DNA of 64,000 bases from Occultella gossypii (GCF_019947135.1 NZ_JAGSHT010000028.1:22991-86990), one strand, 5' to 3'; positions 7,453 to 15,917 are shown, numbered from the stretch's first letter. Numbers and translations are program-made. Notes: a model not told the origin generated them from the sequence alone.

Positions 7453-8694
7453 GTGTCCGAGCCGTTGCCGCGCCTGACCACGGCGCAGGCCGCCGCGCGT
7501 CTGGGCGTGAAGCCGACGACCCTCTACGCCTACGTCTCACGCGGGCTCATCGGGAGCACTCGCGCGGAGACCGGCGGTGGCTCGACGTTCGACGCCCTGG
7601 AGGTGGAGCAGCTGGCCGCGACGAGGCGGCGCGGACGTGAGGGTGCGGGTGCGGCTCCCGACCAGAACCGCGGCCGCCCGCTCATGGTCCTCGACTCCCC
7701 ACTCACCCTCATCGAGAACGACGAGCTGTACTACCGCGGCCGCAGGGCGACGGACCTCGCACGGACCCTCGGTCTCGAGGCCGCGATCGAGTTCCTCTGG
7801 TCGCAGACCCCGACCACCACCGCCGGTGTGGGCTGCCACGCCTCCGCCGAGGTGGTCCGCCCTGCCCGCGCCGCTGGCGACCTCCTCGGGCCGGCGGCCA
7901 GGCTGATCGACCGGATGCAGCTGAGCGTGGTGGTCGCGGGCACGCACGACCCACTCCGCACCGACCTCGAGCCGGACGCCGTCCACTCCGCCGGGCGGCG
8001 CCTCATCGCCACGATGGTCGACGCCCTTCCCGATCTCGGCCCTGCCGCCTCGGGTTCGGCGTCTTTGGCGCAGCGACTCTGGCCCAAGCTGACGGCGGCG
8101 CCCAGCACCACGGCCGACCTGGCCCTGTTGGATTCGACGCTGGTCCTGTGCCTGGACCACGATCTGGCCACGGCGACCCTCGCCGCGCGCGTAGCCGCCT
8201 CCGCCCGTGCGCATCCCTACGCGGCGATCGCCTGCGCCCTCTCTGCGTTCGACAGCGCCATGCACGGCTCGGCTCCGTCGGCGGCGACCCAGATGCTCCG
8301 GGAAGCGCTCGACGGCGCACCCGAGCGAGCGATCGCCGGAGCGGCCGTCCGCGGTCGCGGCATCCCGGGGTTCGGACACGTGCTGTATCGCCGCACCGAT
8401 CCGCGGGCGGCCTTCCTGTTGGGCCGGATGTCGACCATGACCCGTTACGCGGCCGCGATCCGCGCGGCTCGGGAGCTGGTCGCGATGGTGGGACCGCGCA
8501 CCGGCCGGCCCGTCAACGTCGACCTGGCGCTGGCGGTCCTGGCCGTGGGAGCGGCGATGGGCGACGATGCCGGGCAGGCGATCTTCGCCGTCGCTCGGTC
8601 GGCCGGGTGGCTCGCGCACGTGGTCGACGAGTACAGCCAGCGGCCGCTGCGACTGCGACCGGAGTCGGCCTACGTCGGGCCGCGGCCCGAGTGA
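7453..8694 (+). CDS. Citrate synthase-fold protein with N-terminal MerR-like HTH domain
   Basis: Residues 8-50 (LTTAQAAARLGVKPTTLYAYVSRGLI) form a helix-turn-helix of the excisionase/MerR type. The rest (about residues 75-413) is citrate synthase: DSPLTLIENDELYYRGRRATDLA, then DSAMHGSAPSAATQML in place of the catalytic LHGG loop, and GFGHVLYRRTDPRA. The middle catalytic loop reads MHGS rather than HGG. The fusion suggests a DNA-binding protein that may sense acyl-CoA or oxaloacetate, or an enzyme that regulates itself. Such genes recur next to the shorter citrate synthase in actinobacteria. The GTG start has a GGGAGG ribosome binding site. Whether it still has enzyme activity is unknown. Confidence 0.85.
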   Translation: MSEPLPRLTTAQAAARLGVKPTTLYAYVSRGLIGSTRAETGGGSTFDALEVEQLAATRRRGREGAGAAPDQNRGRPLMVLDSPLTLIENDELYYRGRRATDLARTLGLEAAIEFLWSQTPTTTAGVGCHASAEVVRPARAAGDLLGPAARLIDRMQLSVVVAGTHDPLRTDLEPDAVHSAGRRLIATMVDALPDLGPAASGSASLAQRLWPKLTAAPSTTADLALLDSTLVLCLDHDLATATLAARVAASARAHPYAAIACALSAFDSAMHGSAPSAATQMLREALDGAPERAIAGAAVRGRGIPGFGHVLYRRTDPRAAFLLGRMSTMTRYAAAIRAARELVAMVGPRTGRPVNVDLALAVLAVGAAMGDDAGQAIFAVARSAGWLAHVVDEYSQRPLRLRPESAYVGPRPE

Positions 8695-8776
8695 GCCGGT
8701 GCCCGGCGACCACGCCGGCAGTGCCGCCCGCCGGCCCAGTAGCATCGGAGCGCGGCCGGACGGAGGGTGGAACATC

Positions 8777-9805
8777 GTGGAATTTCGTGCAGTGAGTGAC
8801 GATTCCGACGAGGTGCTCGTCGCCGTCGAGGGATCCCTCGGCCGGCTCCGCCTGAACCGGCCCCGCGCGATCAACGCCCTGACGCCGGGCATGATCGGCA
8901 CGCTCACGACCCTGCTCGAGGGCTGGGCCGTCGACGAGCGGATCACGGCCGTCGCCCTCGATGGCGCCGGGGAGCGCGGACTGTGCTCCGGCGCGGATGT
9001 GCGCGCGATCCGAGCCGGCCTGCTCGACGGCACCGGCGACGCGACCGGGTTCTTCCGTGCGGAGTACGCCCTCAACGCACTGATCTCCGGCTACCCCAAG
9101 CCGTACGTGGCGCTCATGGACGGGATCGTGATGGGAGGCGGCATCGGGCTGTCCGCGCACGGCTCGCTGCGGCTGGTCACCGAACGCACCCGGATCGCGA
9201 TGCCCGAGACCGGGATCGGCCTGTTCCCCGACGTCGGTGCGATGTTCTTCCTGTCCCGGGCGCCTGGCGAGCTCGGCACGCACCTTGCGCTCACCGGCAG
9301 CCAGGCGAGCGGGGCGGACGCGATCGCGGTCAGGTTCGCGGACACCCTCGTCGACTCCGGGTCGTGGCCCGCGATCGTCGCCCGGCTGGCCTCCGGCGAG
9401 GCGCTCGACCCATCCGTCGGCCGGACCGCGCCGGCCGCTGCCCTGCCGGCCGAGCGCGGATGGATCGACCGGTGCTACGCGGGGGACGATCCGGTCGCGA
9501 TCCTCGACGCACTCCGCCGGGCCCCCGAACCTGCCGCCCGGGAGGCCGGCACGGTCCTGGCCGCGCGGTCCCCGCTCTCTGTCGCGGTGACCCTGGCAGC
9601 GATCCGGCGGGCAGCCGGCCTCGGCTCGGTCCCCGAGGTGCTCGCCCAGGACCTGCGGATTGCGACGGCGTTGATGGCCACCCCGGACTTCGCCGAGGGC
9701 GTGCGGGCCGTGCTGGTGGACAAGGACCACCAGCCGCGCTGGCAGCACGCATCGCTGACAGAGGTGGGTCGCGCCGAGGTGCTCGCGATGTTCGCCGGAG
9801 CCTGA
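8777..9805 (+). CDS. Enoyl-CoA hydratase/isomerase family, probable 3-hydroxyisobutyryl-CoA hydrolase
   Basis: The 342-residue protein has the crotonase fold: LGRLRLNRPRAINALTPGM at the start, the oxyanion-hole segment GAGERGLCSGADVRAIR near residues 66-82, and MDGIVMGGGIGLSAHGSLRLVTERTRIAMPETGIGLFPDVGA near 114-155. The length and the ETGIGLFPDVG segment fit 3-hydroxyisobutyryl-CoA hydrolases of valine breakdown rather than plain hydratases, which are near 260 residues. The GTG start at 8777 follows GGAGGGT. A TAGCAT box at 8740-8745 is a plausible -10 element. The neighbours are unrelated, so the valine role rests on family likeness alone. Confidence 0.85.
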   Translation: MEFRAVSDDSDEVLVAVEGSLGRLRLNRPRAINALTPGMIGTLTTLLEGWAVDERITAVALDGAGERGLCSGADVRAIRAGLLDGTGDATGFFRAEYALNALISGYPKPYVALMDGIVMGGGIGLSAHGSLRLVTERTRIAMPETGIGLFPDVGAMFFLSRAPGELGTHLALTGSQASGADAIAVRFADTLVDSGSWPAIVARLASGEALDPSVGRTAPAAALPAERGWIDRCYAGDDPVAILDALRRAPEPAAREAGTVLAARSPLSVAVTLAAIRRAAGLGSVPEVLAQDLRIATALMATPDFAEGVRAVLVDKDHQPRWQHASLTEVGRAEVLAMFAGA

Positions 9806-9865
9806 CACCGCTGCCACGGCGCGGCCGAGGCCCCCCGGGGCGGGCTCGCCGTCGGATCCGCACCG

Positions 9866-9871
9866 TAGGCT
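9866..9871 (+). promoter_or_regulatory. -10 box for a leaderless transcript of the phosphatase gene
   Basis: TAGGCT ends 8 bases before the ATG at 9880. Transcription starting about 7 bases after a -10 box would begin at or next to the start codon. No ribosome binding site precedes the ATG, in keeping with a leaderless mRNA. Confidence 0.5.
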
Positions 9872-9879
9872 CTAGGACC

Positions 9880-10593
9880 ATGGCCACCCTCCTCCTCGTT
9901 CGCCACGGGCGCACCACCGCGAACGCGAGCGGCGTGCTCGCCGGCCGGACGCCCGGCATCGAACTCGACGAGACCGGCCGCGCCCAAGCCCGCAGCACCG
10001 GGGAGCGGCTGGCTCCGGTGCCACTCGTCGGCGTCGTCACAAGCCCGATGCTGCGCTGCGAGCAGACCACCCAGGCGATCCTCGACGCCCGGTCGTCGCG
10101 CCCCGGGGTGTGGACCGACGCGGCCCTGACCGAGTGCGACTACGGGCAGTGGCAGGGCCTGACGCTGAAGGACCTCGTCAAGCACGACCTCTGGCCGGTC
10201 GTGCAGCAGCAGCCGTCCGCCGTGACCTTTCCCGGCGGGGAGTCCATGGCAGCCATGCAGGCACGCGCCGTCGCCGCGGTCCGGCAGCGCGACGCCGCGT
10301 TCGAGGCAGAGCACGGCCCGGGCGCGGTCTGGGTCGCCGTGAGCCATGGCGACCTCATCAAATCCGTCCTCGCCGATGCCCTCGGCATGCACCTCGACCT
10401 GTTCCAGCGGATCAACGTCGGGCCCGCGTCCGTGTCGATCGTGCAGTACACCCCGACCCGTCCGAACGTCGTCGCCGTCAACACCGATGCCGGCGACCTG
10501 GCCTGGCTCGCGGACACCAGCACCAAGGCCTCGGCCGAGGCTGCGGTCGGAGGTGGCGCCGGCACTGGACGTTCTCCCTCGACACGCTCGTAG
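9880..10593 (+). CDS. Histidine phosphatase-family protein (MSMEG_4193-like)
   Basis: The 237-residue protein begins with the catalytic signature LLLVRHGRTTANASG (His-9 would form the phosphohistidine) and continues with an acceptor acid region (ALTECDYGQWQGLTLKDL) and the second catalytic histidine in VAVSHGDLIKSVLADALGM. It belongs to the phosphoglycerate mutase-like phosphatases. It stands first in a run with DUF3090 and SCO1664-like genes, a combination that recurs in actinobacteria. The true substrate is unknown. The C-terminal 30 residues are low-complexity. The start is the ATG that follows a TAGGCT box, although the frame is open much farther upstream. Confidence 0.88.
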   Translation: MATLLLVRHGRTTANASGVLAGRTPGIELDETGRAQARSTGERLAPVPLVGVVTSPMLRCEQTTQAILDARSSRPGVWTDAALTECDYGQWQGLTLKDLVKHDLWPVVQQQPSAVTFPGGESMAAMQARAVAAVRQRDAAFEAEHGPGAVWVAVSHGDLIKSVLADALGMHLDLFQRINVGPASVSIVQYTPTRPNVVAVNTDAGDLAWLADTSTKASAEAAVGGGAGTGRSPSTRS

Positions 10594-10602
10594 CATGGAG
10601 TC

Positions 10603-11166
10603 ATGACTCCCCTCGTCCACGGATTCGACTGGCCCGACCGCTTCGTCGTGGGCACCGTCGGCCAACCCGGTGCGCGCACGTTCTACCTCCAGGCTCGCGC
10701 GGGGTCGCAACTGGTCAGCGTGGCGCTCGAGAAGGAACAGTCCGCCGCGCTCGCCATCAAGATCGATGAGGTGCTCGACCGGCTGATGGCCGAGGACGGC
10801 AACCCGTTCAGCGTGCCCGAGAAGGCTCCGGAGGGCCTCCTCGACCACGAGCCCCTGGACGAGCCGGTCGAGGAGCGGTTCCGCGTCGGCACGATGAGCC
10901 TCGGCTGGGACCCGACCACCGCCCAGATCGTGATCGAGGCGCTCCCGCTGGCCGGCTCCGAGGACGACGAGGCGCTCGAGGAGTTCGACCCGGAGGATTT
11001 CGAACCCGAGGAGGTCCTCCAGGTCCGGATCCCGGTCGGCTCGGCCCGGGTGTTCGCGCGCCGGGCCCGCGAGATGGTCGGCGCCGGCCGGCCGATCTGT
11101 CCCCTCTGCGGCGCCCCGATCGACGGCGACGACCACGTCTGCACCCTGCCCGACTCCTTCACATGA
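10603..11166 (+). CDS. DUF3090 family protein
   Basis: The function of DUF3090 is not known. The 187-residue product has a basic-to-acidic layout: a conserved start (HGFDWPDRFVVGTVGQPGARTFYLQA), a middle with FRVGTMSLGWDP, an acidic run EDDEALEEFDPEDFEPEE and a C-terminal CPLCGAPIDGDDHVC, whose cysteines and histidine look like a zinc knuckle. A TAGCAT sequence at 10591-10596 (overlapping the phosphatase stop) could be a -10 box for a nearly leaderless mRNA. Its stop overlaps the start of the SCO1664-like gene (ATGA), so the pair is coupled. Confidence 0.9.
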   Translation: MTPLVHGFDWPDRFVVGTVGQPGARTFYLQARAGSQLVSVALEKEQSAALAIKIDEVLDRLMAEDGNPFSVPEKAPEGLLDHEPLDEPVEERFRVGTMSLGWDPTTAQIVIEALPLAGSEDDEALEEFDPEDFEPEEVLQVRIPVGSARVFARRAREMVGAGRPICPLCGAPIDGDDHVCTLPDSFT

Positions 11167-11951
11167 GCGAGGTGTCCACCGGCGAGGCCGACGCCGGCCG
11201 GCTGGCCGACGGCGAGCTCGAGCTCGTCGGCCGGATCCGGCAGGCCTCGAACGCCACGTTCGTCGGCCGGATCGAGGGCGTGAGCGTCGTCTACAAGCCG
11301 GTCGCCGGAGAGCGCCCGCTCTGGGACTTCCCCGACGGCACGCTGGCCCGGCGCGAGGTGGCCGCCCACGCGCTGTCGGAGTCGTTCGGGTGGGACGTGG
11401 TGCCCAGGACCTGGCTGCGTGACGGCCCACTCGGGCACGGAATGGTGCAGGTGTGGTGCGAACCCGACCCGGCCCAGGACCCGGTGGACCTGGTCCCGGC
11501 CGACGCGGTCCCCGCGGGGTGGCTCCACGTCTTCGACGGCCTCGACGAGGCTGACCGCATCGTGTCCCTGATCCACGAGGACTCGGCAGCACTGCGCCGG
11601 ATGGCGGTCTTCGACATCGTCGCGAACAACGCCGACCGCAAGGGCGGTCACATCCTCCCGACGGCGGCCGGGCACCGGTACGGCGTGGACCACGGACTCA
11701 CGTTCCACACCGATCACAAGCTCCGCACCGTCCTGTGGGGCTGGCTCGGCATGGACCTCGATGCCGACGAGGTGGACGGCCTCGAGCGCGTCCGGGCGGA
11801 CCTGGCCGGCGACCTCGGCGCCATCCTCGGCGAGCTGCTCACCCCCGAAGAGGTGGCGGCGACAGCGCAGCGATGCGACCTGCTGCTGGCGCAGGCCCAC
11901 TTCCCCGGACCGAGTGGGGAGATGCCCGCGGTCCCGTGGCCGCCGTTCTGA
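11163..11951 (+). CDS. SCO1664 family protein (phosphatidylinositol kinase-like fold)
   Basis: The 262-residue product resembles the SCO1664 family, which shares features with PI3/4-kinase-like enzymes: a possible ATP-binding lysine in VSVVYKPVAGERPLWDFP, the catalytic-loop-like FDIVANNADRKGGHIL near residues 152-168 and the metal-binding-like GVDHGLTFH near 178. A kinase or nucleotidyl-type transfer is plausible, but no substrate is known. Its ATG overlaps the DUF3090 stop. In many actinobacteria the mycothiol gene mshC follows this trio; here a convergent GntR gene follows instead, so that link is broken or lies elsewhere. Confidence 0.88.
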   Translation: MSEVSTGEADAGRLADGELELVGRIRQASNATFVGRIEGVSVVYKPVAGERPLWDFPDGTLARREVAAHALSESFGWDVVPRTWLRDGPLGHGMVQVWCEPDPAQDPVDLVPADAVPAGWLHVFDGLDEADRIVSLIHEDSAALRRMAVFDIVANNADRKGGHILPTAAGHRYGVDHGLTFHTDHKLRTVLWGWLGMDLDADEVDGLERVRADLAGDLGAILGELLTPEEVAATAQRCDLLLAQAHFPGPSGEMPAVPWPPF

Positions 11952-11964
11952 CCTCGGCCAGCGC

Positions 11965-12360
11965 TCAGCCCGGCGGCACGGCCGGCCGGGACAGGACGCC
12001 GAGCGCCGCGTCGAGCGCGGCATGCGCCGCGGCGGGGTCCACGCCGAGCTGACGAGCCGTGAGCGCGAGCCGCTCGGCGGCGTCAGCCAGATCAGCCTGC
12101 GCCGTGCCGGTGCCCGCTTCCGTCGGAGGGAGCACCACGGTGCCGTTCCGGCCGGCCGTGGCGACCAGCCCGTCCCGGGCGAGCGCGTCATAGACCTTGT
12201 TGACCGTGCCCCGGGCGAGGCCGAGGTCGACGGCAAGATGCCGGATCGGCGGGAGCCGCACGCCCGGAGCGAGCTGCCCGGACACGATGAGTCGCTCGAT
12301 CTGAGCACGGAGCTGCTCGAACACCGGCACCGGCGAGGCGGTATCGACCTCGACGATCAT
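11965..12360 (-). CDS. GntR-family transcriptional regulator, short YtrA-like type
   Basis: The 131-residue protein has a winged HTH at about residues 10-75 (PVFEQLRAQIERLIVSGQLAPGVRLPPIRHLAVDLGLARGTVNKVYDALARDGLV). The short, alanine-rich C-terminal tail lacks the large ligand domain of FadR or HutC types, as in YtrA-like regulators, which normally control neighbouring transporter or membrane-protein genes. Its ATG overlaps the stop of the upstream membrane-protein gene (ATGA). The inverted repeats before that gene (13231-13260) are a natural autoregulatory target. It is convergent with the SCO1664-like gene, 13 bases away. Confidence 0.88.
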   Translation of the reverse strand: MIVEVDTASPVPVFEQLRAQIERLIVSGQLAPGVRLPPIRHLAVDLGLARGTVNKVYDALARDGLVATAGRNGTVVLPPTEAGTGTAQADLADAAERLALTARQLGVDPAAAHAALDAALGVLSRPAVPPG

Positions 12361-13217
12361 GAGACGCCGACCGGCGCTACGAGGGGTGCACGTTGCCGCC
12401 GCCGTGGCCGCTGCCGCTGCCGCGGCGCGGCGCGCAACAGAAGGACTACGGACACGATCAGCCCTCCCACGCTCAGCACCCGAAGTAGCACATTCCAGGG
12501 CGACTCGTCCGGCACTTGCGGCGGGGCGAGAAGCCAGGCGACCACGAGCGTCGCCGCGGTGAGCTGCAGCCAGGACACCGTCTCGCCCGCGAAGGCACGG
12601 ATGCGAGAGTCGACCTCGACCGCGCGCGCGGACCGGACCGGCCGCCGTCGGGCAGTCACCGCGTACCTGGTTGCCTCCGCGACGATCGCCAGGGCGGTGC
12701 CGAACGCGGCGAGGTGGAGGCCTCCCGGATACCCGGTCACGCAGAAGGAACCGATCGTCCAGAGCAGGACGGCGCAGGTGAGGATCCGAGCCGCGCGGAC
12801 CACGCCCGGCGGCGCCACGGGGGCGCGCGGGGCGAGGGATGCGGCGGCGACCGTGCTCCGGGGCTGCCGGAGCCGGTAGGTCTCCGCGGACAGGGCTCCG
12901 ATGACGGCACCCGTGACCACACTGAAGAACAGGTCCGCGAGAGGGCCGACGTCGCCGGCTCCGATCAGAACGAGCCGCTGCTCGTAGGGCAGGCCGATGC
13001 TCACGTGGAGGATCGCGCCGATGGACGCTCCGACGATGCGATGCCGTCGGTGCCGCTGCAGATAGCGCCGGTACACCTCGGCCTCCGCCGCAGGCACGGC
13101 CTGCTTGCCCGCGAGCCACTCGACGTCCCGTACCGAGACCCGCGCGCGCAGACCCAGCACGAGTGCGACCACGCCCACGGCGAGAACTGCGATCACGAGG
13201 TACAACGAGTTCGCCAC
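12357..13217 (-). CDS. Membrane protein of unknown function, paired with GntR regulator
   Basis: I do not recognise this family. The 286-residue protein has about six hydrophobic segments: residues 4-22, 58-75, 83-105 (the last around LFFSVVTGAVIGALS), 142-160 (LTCAVLLWTIGSFCVTG), 166-185 and two near the C terminus (225-243 and 250-270). Basic loops separate them, and the tail is highly arginine-rich (RQRQRPRRRQR). I chose the GTG at 13215-13217 because upstream sequence in the long open frame belongs to the divergent gene. It is translationally coupled to the GntR gene, so it may be the regulator's target. Confidence 0.7.
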   Translation of the reverse strand: MANSLYLVIAVLAVGVVALVLGLRARVSVRDVEWLAGKQAVPAAEAEVYRRYLQRHRRHRIVGASIGAILHVSIGLPYEQRLVLIGAGDVGPLADLFFSVVTGAVIGALSAETYRLRQPRSTVAAASLAPRAPVAPPGVVRAARILTCAVLLWTIGSFCVTGYPGGLHLAAFGTALAIVAEATRYAVTARRRPVRSARAVEVDSRIRAFAGETVSWLQLTAATLVVAWLLAPPQVPDESPWNVLLRVLSVGGLIVSVVLLLRAAPRQRQRPRRRQRAPLVAPVGVS

Positions 13218-13230
13218 GGCGACCCTTTCG

Positions 13231-13260
13231 TTTGGCCTATTGGCATAGTACGATGGGCCA
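13231..13260 (+). promoter_or_regulatory. Divergent promoter/operator with nested inverted repeats
   Basis: TGGCC (13233-13237) and GGCCA (13256-13260) form the outer repeat, and CTAT-N4-ATAG (13237-13248) forms an inner one. TACGAT (13249-13254) is a good -10 box ending 6 bases before the rightward ATG at 13261. On the other strand TACTAT (13250-13245) could serve the leftward gene. The overlap of both promoters with the repeats suggests control by the GntR protein of the leftward operon. Confidence 0.55.
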
Positions 13261-13881
13261 ATGACGATCGCAAGCACCGCGACCCCGGACGCCGACGACG
13301 AACTCGCCTCACTCGTGCCTGCGCGCTCCCGGGCCCGCGCGATCGTGATCACGCTCGTCGTCATCCTCGGCCTGGCCGCGGTGTGGCTCGTTCCGCTGGC
13401 CCTCCGCCCGACCCTCATCGATGTCTTCAGCCCGCGCGGCACGATGTCCGAGTACGTCGCGACCGACGAGGTGCTGACCGTCATCGACCTGGACCCTCGC
13501 GCGTGGCCGGCCGCGACCCTGACCGCAGTCGATGATGTCGCCGGTGCCCGAGTGGTCGACGTCTGGCTCCTGCCGTCGAGCACGCACGTGATCCTGGATG
13601 ACGAGCCCATCGACGACCCGGTCGTGGTCCTGCAACGGCTGTACCCCGACGACGGGGTGCAGCCGGGTGGGAACCTGCCCCAGTCCTTCACGAGCGGCGA
13701 CTCCCTGGAACTCGCCATCCTGTGGGAGGTCACCGACTGCGCCGCTCTGGAGACTGACGAAGGCCCCGTTGCCACGCTGCGGACCGCCATGGGCACGTTG
13801 GTGTCGGATCCGCTCCAGGGCTCGGCGGCCGGCCCCGCGTGGCCGGCACCTGGCGGCCTCACCGAAGTCTGTCCGTCCTAG
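13261..13881 (+). CDS. Hypothetical single-pass membrane protein, 206 residues
   Basis: I do not recognise this family. The product has a 28-residue cytoplasmic start, one membrane segment at about residues 29-50 (IVITLVVILGLAAVWLVPLAL) and an outside domain rich in valine, aspartate and proline. Two cysteines (CAALETDEG and the C-terminal EVCPS) could pair. The ATG is only 6 bases after a TACGAT -10 box and lacks a ribosome binding site, so the mRNA is probably leaderless. It is divergent from the membrane-protein/GntR pair and shares the operator between them. It is convergent with the response regulator gene. Confidence 0.7.
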   Translation: MTIASTATPDADDELASLVPARSRARAIVITLVVILGLAAVWLVPLALRPTLIDVFSPRGTMSEYVATDEVLTVIDLDPRAWPAATLTAVDDVAGARVVDVWLLPSSTHVILDDEPIDDPVVVLQRLYPDDGVQPGGNLPQSFTSGDSLELAILWEVTDCAALETDEGPVATLRTAMGTLVSDPLQGSAAGPAWPAPGGLTEVCPS

Positions 13882-13914
13882 CCACCTACCGTGCCCGGCG
13901 CACCGGCGGCTGGC

Positions 13915-14589
13915 CTACTCCCCCGCCGGCACGAACCCCGACGTGAACGCCACGACCACGGCCTGGGTGCGGTCCCGGACCCCGAGCTTGGCGAGCACGT
14001 TGCCCACGTGGGTCTTGACCGTCTCGACGCCGAGATAGAGCTCGCCGGCGATCTCCGCGTTGGACCGCCCGGCGGCCATCAGCCGCAGCACCTCACCCTC
14101 ACGCTCGGTGAGGCCCGCTCCGGACAGGCCGTCCGCCGTCGGGCTCTGCCGGCCGCGCGCCAGCCGGCGCAGCGCCCGCGGGAACAGCACCGACTCCCCG
14201 CGCGCGACCACCCGGATCGCGTCCAGGACCTCCTCCGGCCGGGCCCGCTTCAGCAGGAAGCCGCTCGCCCCGGCGAGGAGCGCGTCGAAGACGTAGTCGT
14301 CGTTCTCGAACGTGGTCACCACGATCACCCGCGGCCCGCCGCCGGCGCGCTCGCTGCGCTCCACCACTGCCCGGGTCGCGTCGATGCCGTTCACGCGCGG
14401 CATCCGCACGTCCATCAGGACCACGTCCGGGGCATGACGGGCGACGGCGTCCGGTACGTCGGCGCCGTCGCTCACCTCGGCGACGACGCTCAGGTCGTCC
14501 TCGCCGTCGACGATGATGCGCAGGCCGGTGCGCACGAGGGCCTCGTCGTCGACGATCAGGACGCGGGTCGGTCCAGGTGGTTCAGTCAC
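13915..14589 (-). CDS. NarL/LuxR-family response regulator
   Basis: The 224-residue product has an N-terminal receiver domain with the acidic pair (VDDE, residues 13-16), the phospho-acceptor aspartate in DVVLMDVRMPRVNGID, the switch threonine in VIVVTTFEND and a lysine in GFLLKRARPEE. The C-terminal HTH is LTEREGEVLRLMAAGRSNAEIAGELYLGVETVKTHVGNVLAKLGVRDRTQAVV. Its start overlaps the end of the kinase gene by 8 bases, so the two form one two-component system. Target genes cannot be inferred from position. Confidence 0.95.
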   Translation of the reverse strand: MTEPPGPTRVLIVDDEALVRTGLRIIVDGEDDLSVVAEVSDGADVPDAVARHAPDVVLMDVRMPRVNGIDATRAVVERSERAGGGPRVIVVTTFENDDYVFDALLAGASGFLLKRARPEEVLDAIRVVARGESVLFPRALRRLARGRQSPTADGLSGAGLTEREGEVLRLMAAGRSNAEIAGELYLGVETVKTHVGNVLAKLGVRDRTQAVVVAFTSGFVPAGE

Positions 14590-15859
14590 GGGCGTTCTCC
14601 ATAGATGGGTCGGTCAGCGGCAGTTCTGCGATGAGGTACCAGGTTCCGTGCGTCGCCACCCCGTCCCCCGTGCGGGCGGGCCCGGCGCGCAGCGTGCCGC
14701 CGACGAGGGTCAGGCCCTCGCGCAGGCCCGCGAGCCCGCGGCCGCCGGCGCGCTCGCCCGGGCCCGGTCCGGTGCCGGTCACGCGGTTCGTGATCTCGAC
14801 CCGGACCGCCTCGCCCGGGCGGGTGACGGCGATCGTCACCGGGTCCGCGCCGTGCCGCAGGGCGTTCGTGAGTCCTTCGCGGATGACGGCGTACGCCTCC
14901 CGGCCGACCACGAGCGGTATGTCGTCGAGCACCCGGGGCAGCTCCAGGCGAACGTCCCGCCCGGTGAGGCGGGCCCGCTCGACGAGTTCCACGGCCCCGG
15001 CCACGGTGGGCACCGGTGCCCGGTCGCGAACGTCGTCGGCATCCGTGCGGAGCAGGCCGAGCACCCGGTCCAGGTCGGCGACGGCGGCCCGGCCGGTCTC
15101 CTCGATCGCGGTGAGCGCCGTGCGGGCGATGTCAGTACCGCCGATCGGGTCCCGGTCGAGCGCCCGGGCTGCGGCGGCCGCCTGCAAGGTGGTGATGGTC
15201 AGGGCGTGCCCGACCGAGTCGTGCAGGTCGCGGGCGAGCCGGTTGCGTTCGGCCGCGGTCCGCGCCTGGAGCTCGAGGGCCGCGATCCGCTCCGCGGCGG
15301 ACGGACCCAGCAGCCGGGGAGCCAGGGCACGCAGCACTGCTCCGCCCAGGTAGTACGCGGCGCCGGCGGCCGCCAGCATGAGCACCCCGATGACGGCGGC
15401 GAACGGCCAGGGCACCCCGGCGAAGATGCCGAGCAGCCGGCTCATCACGAGCCCGTCGGCGGAGGTTCTCAGGATCAGGACGATGCCCACGGGTACGGCG
15501 GAGAGCAGCACCATGGTGGCGCCGGCCCCCACGAGCAGGTGGGCCGTGTACCAGAGCGCGCCCCGCCAGCGGGCCTCGTTGGAGACCGGGCCGACCGGGA
15601 GCGGCACGTCCACGTCCAGGAACGCGCGCACGGCCTGGATCTCCAGGGTCCGGACGCCGAGCAGCACGGGTGGGCTCAGCGCGATCACGGCCGCCACGGC
15701 CACCAGGATCCAGATGATCACCGGCGGTAGCGTCGGGTCGCTGAGCATCTGCGTGAAACCCGTGACGAGCACCGCGTAGGCGCCGAACATCAGGCCGCCG
15801 ATCACGCAGAACACAGCGCGCCGGGCGGTGGTCTCCGCCAGCAGTCGCACGTGTCCCAT
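14582..15859 (-). CDS. Sensor histidine kinase, NarL-partner (HisKA_3) type
   Basis: This membrane kinase has 425 residues. The first 190 residues carry about four hydrophobic segments in two pairs (near 15-65 and 105-180), with little extracellular loop, so the signal may be sensed in the membrane. The dimerisation box ERNRLARDLHDSVGHALT holds the phospho-accepting histidine, and the ATPase domain shows YAVIREGLTNALRHG and GGRGLAGLREGLTLVGG. It is followed by, and overlaps, its response regulator gene. The phosphotransfer pair is clear, while the stimulus is unknown. The class resembles DesK/LiaS-type kinases that respond to membrane or envelope stress. Confidence 0.93.
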   Translation of the reverse strand: MGHVRLLAETTARRAVFCVIGGLMFGAYAVLVTGFTQMLSDPTLPPVIIWILVAVAAVIALSPPVLLGVRTLEIQAVRAFLDVDVPLPVGPVSNEARWRGALWYTAHLLVGAGATMVLLSAVPVGIVLILRTSADGLVMSRLLGIFAGVPWPFAAVIGVLMLAAAGAAYYLGGAVLRALAPRLLGPSAAERIAALELQARTAAERNRLARDLHDSVGHALTITTLQAAAAARALDRDPIGGTDIARTALTAIEETGRAAVADLDRVLGLLRTDADDVRDRAPVPTVAGAVELVERARLTGRDVRLELPRVLDDIPLVVGREAYAVIREGLTNALRHGADPVTIAVTRPGEAVRVEITNRVTGTGPGPGERAGGRGLAGLREGLTLVGGTLRAGPARTGDGVATHGTWYLIAELPLTDPSMENARD

Positions 15860-15917
15860 GGGCCCGAGTCTGGCAGGGCCACCCCGTGCGGCGCCTCCCC
15901 CGCGGGAGTGGTCCGAG

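Noticed and set aside
8567..8776. A longer start for the 3-hydroxyisobutyryl-CoA hydrolase gene
   Set aside because: The extra residues overlap the end of the HTH-citrate synthase gene in another frame and look unlike the family. The GTG at 8777 has a good ribosome binding site.
9475..11592. A 705-codon open frame on the minus strand across the phosphatase and DUF3090 genes
   Set aside because: It is an antisense shadow of well-supported genes, rich in Arg, Gly and Pro as expected for the reverse frame of GC-rich coding sequence, with no family motifs.
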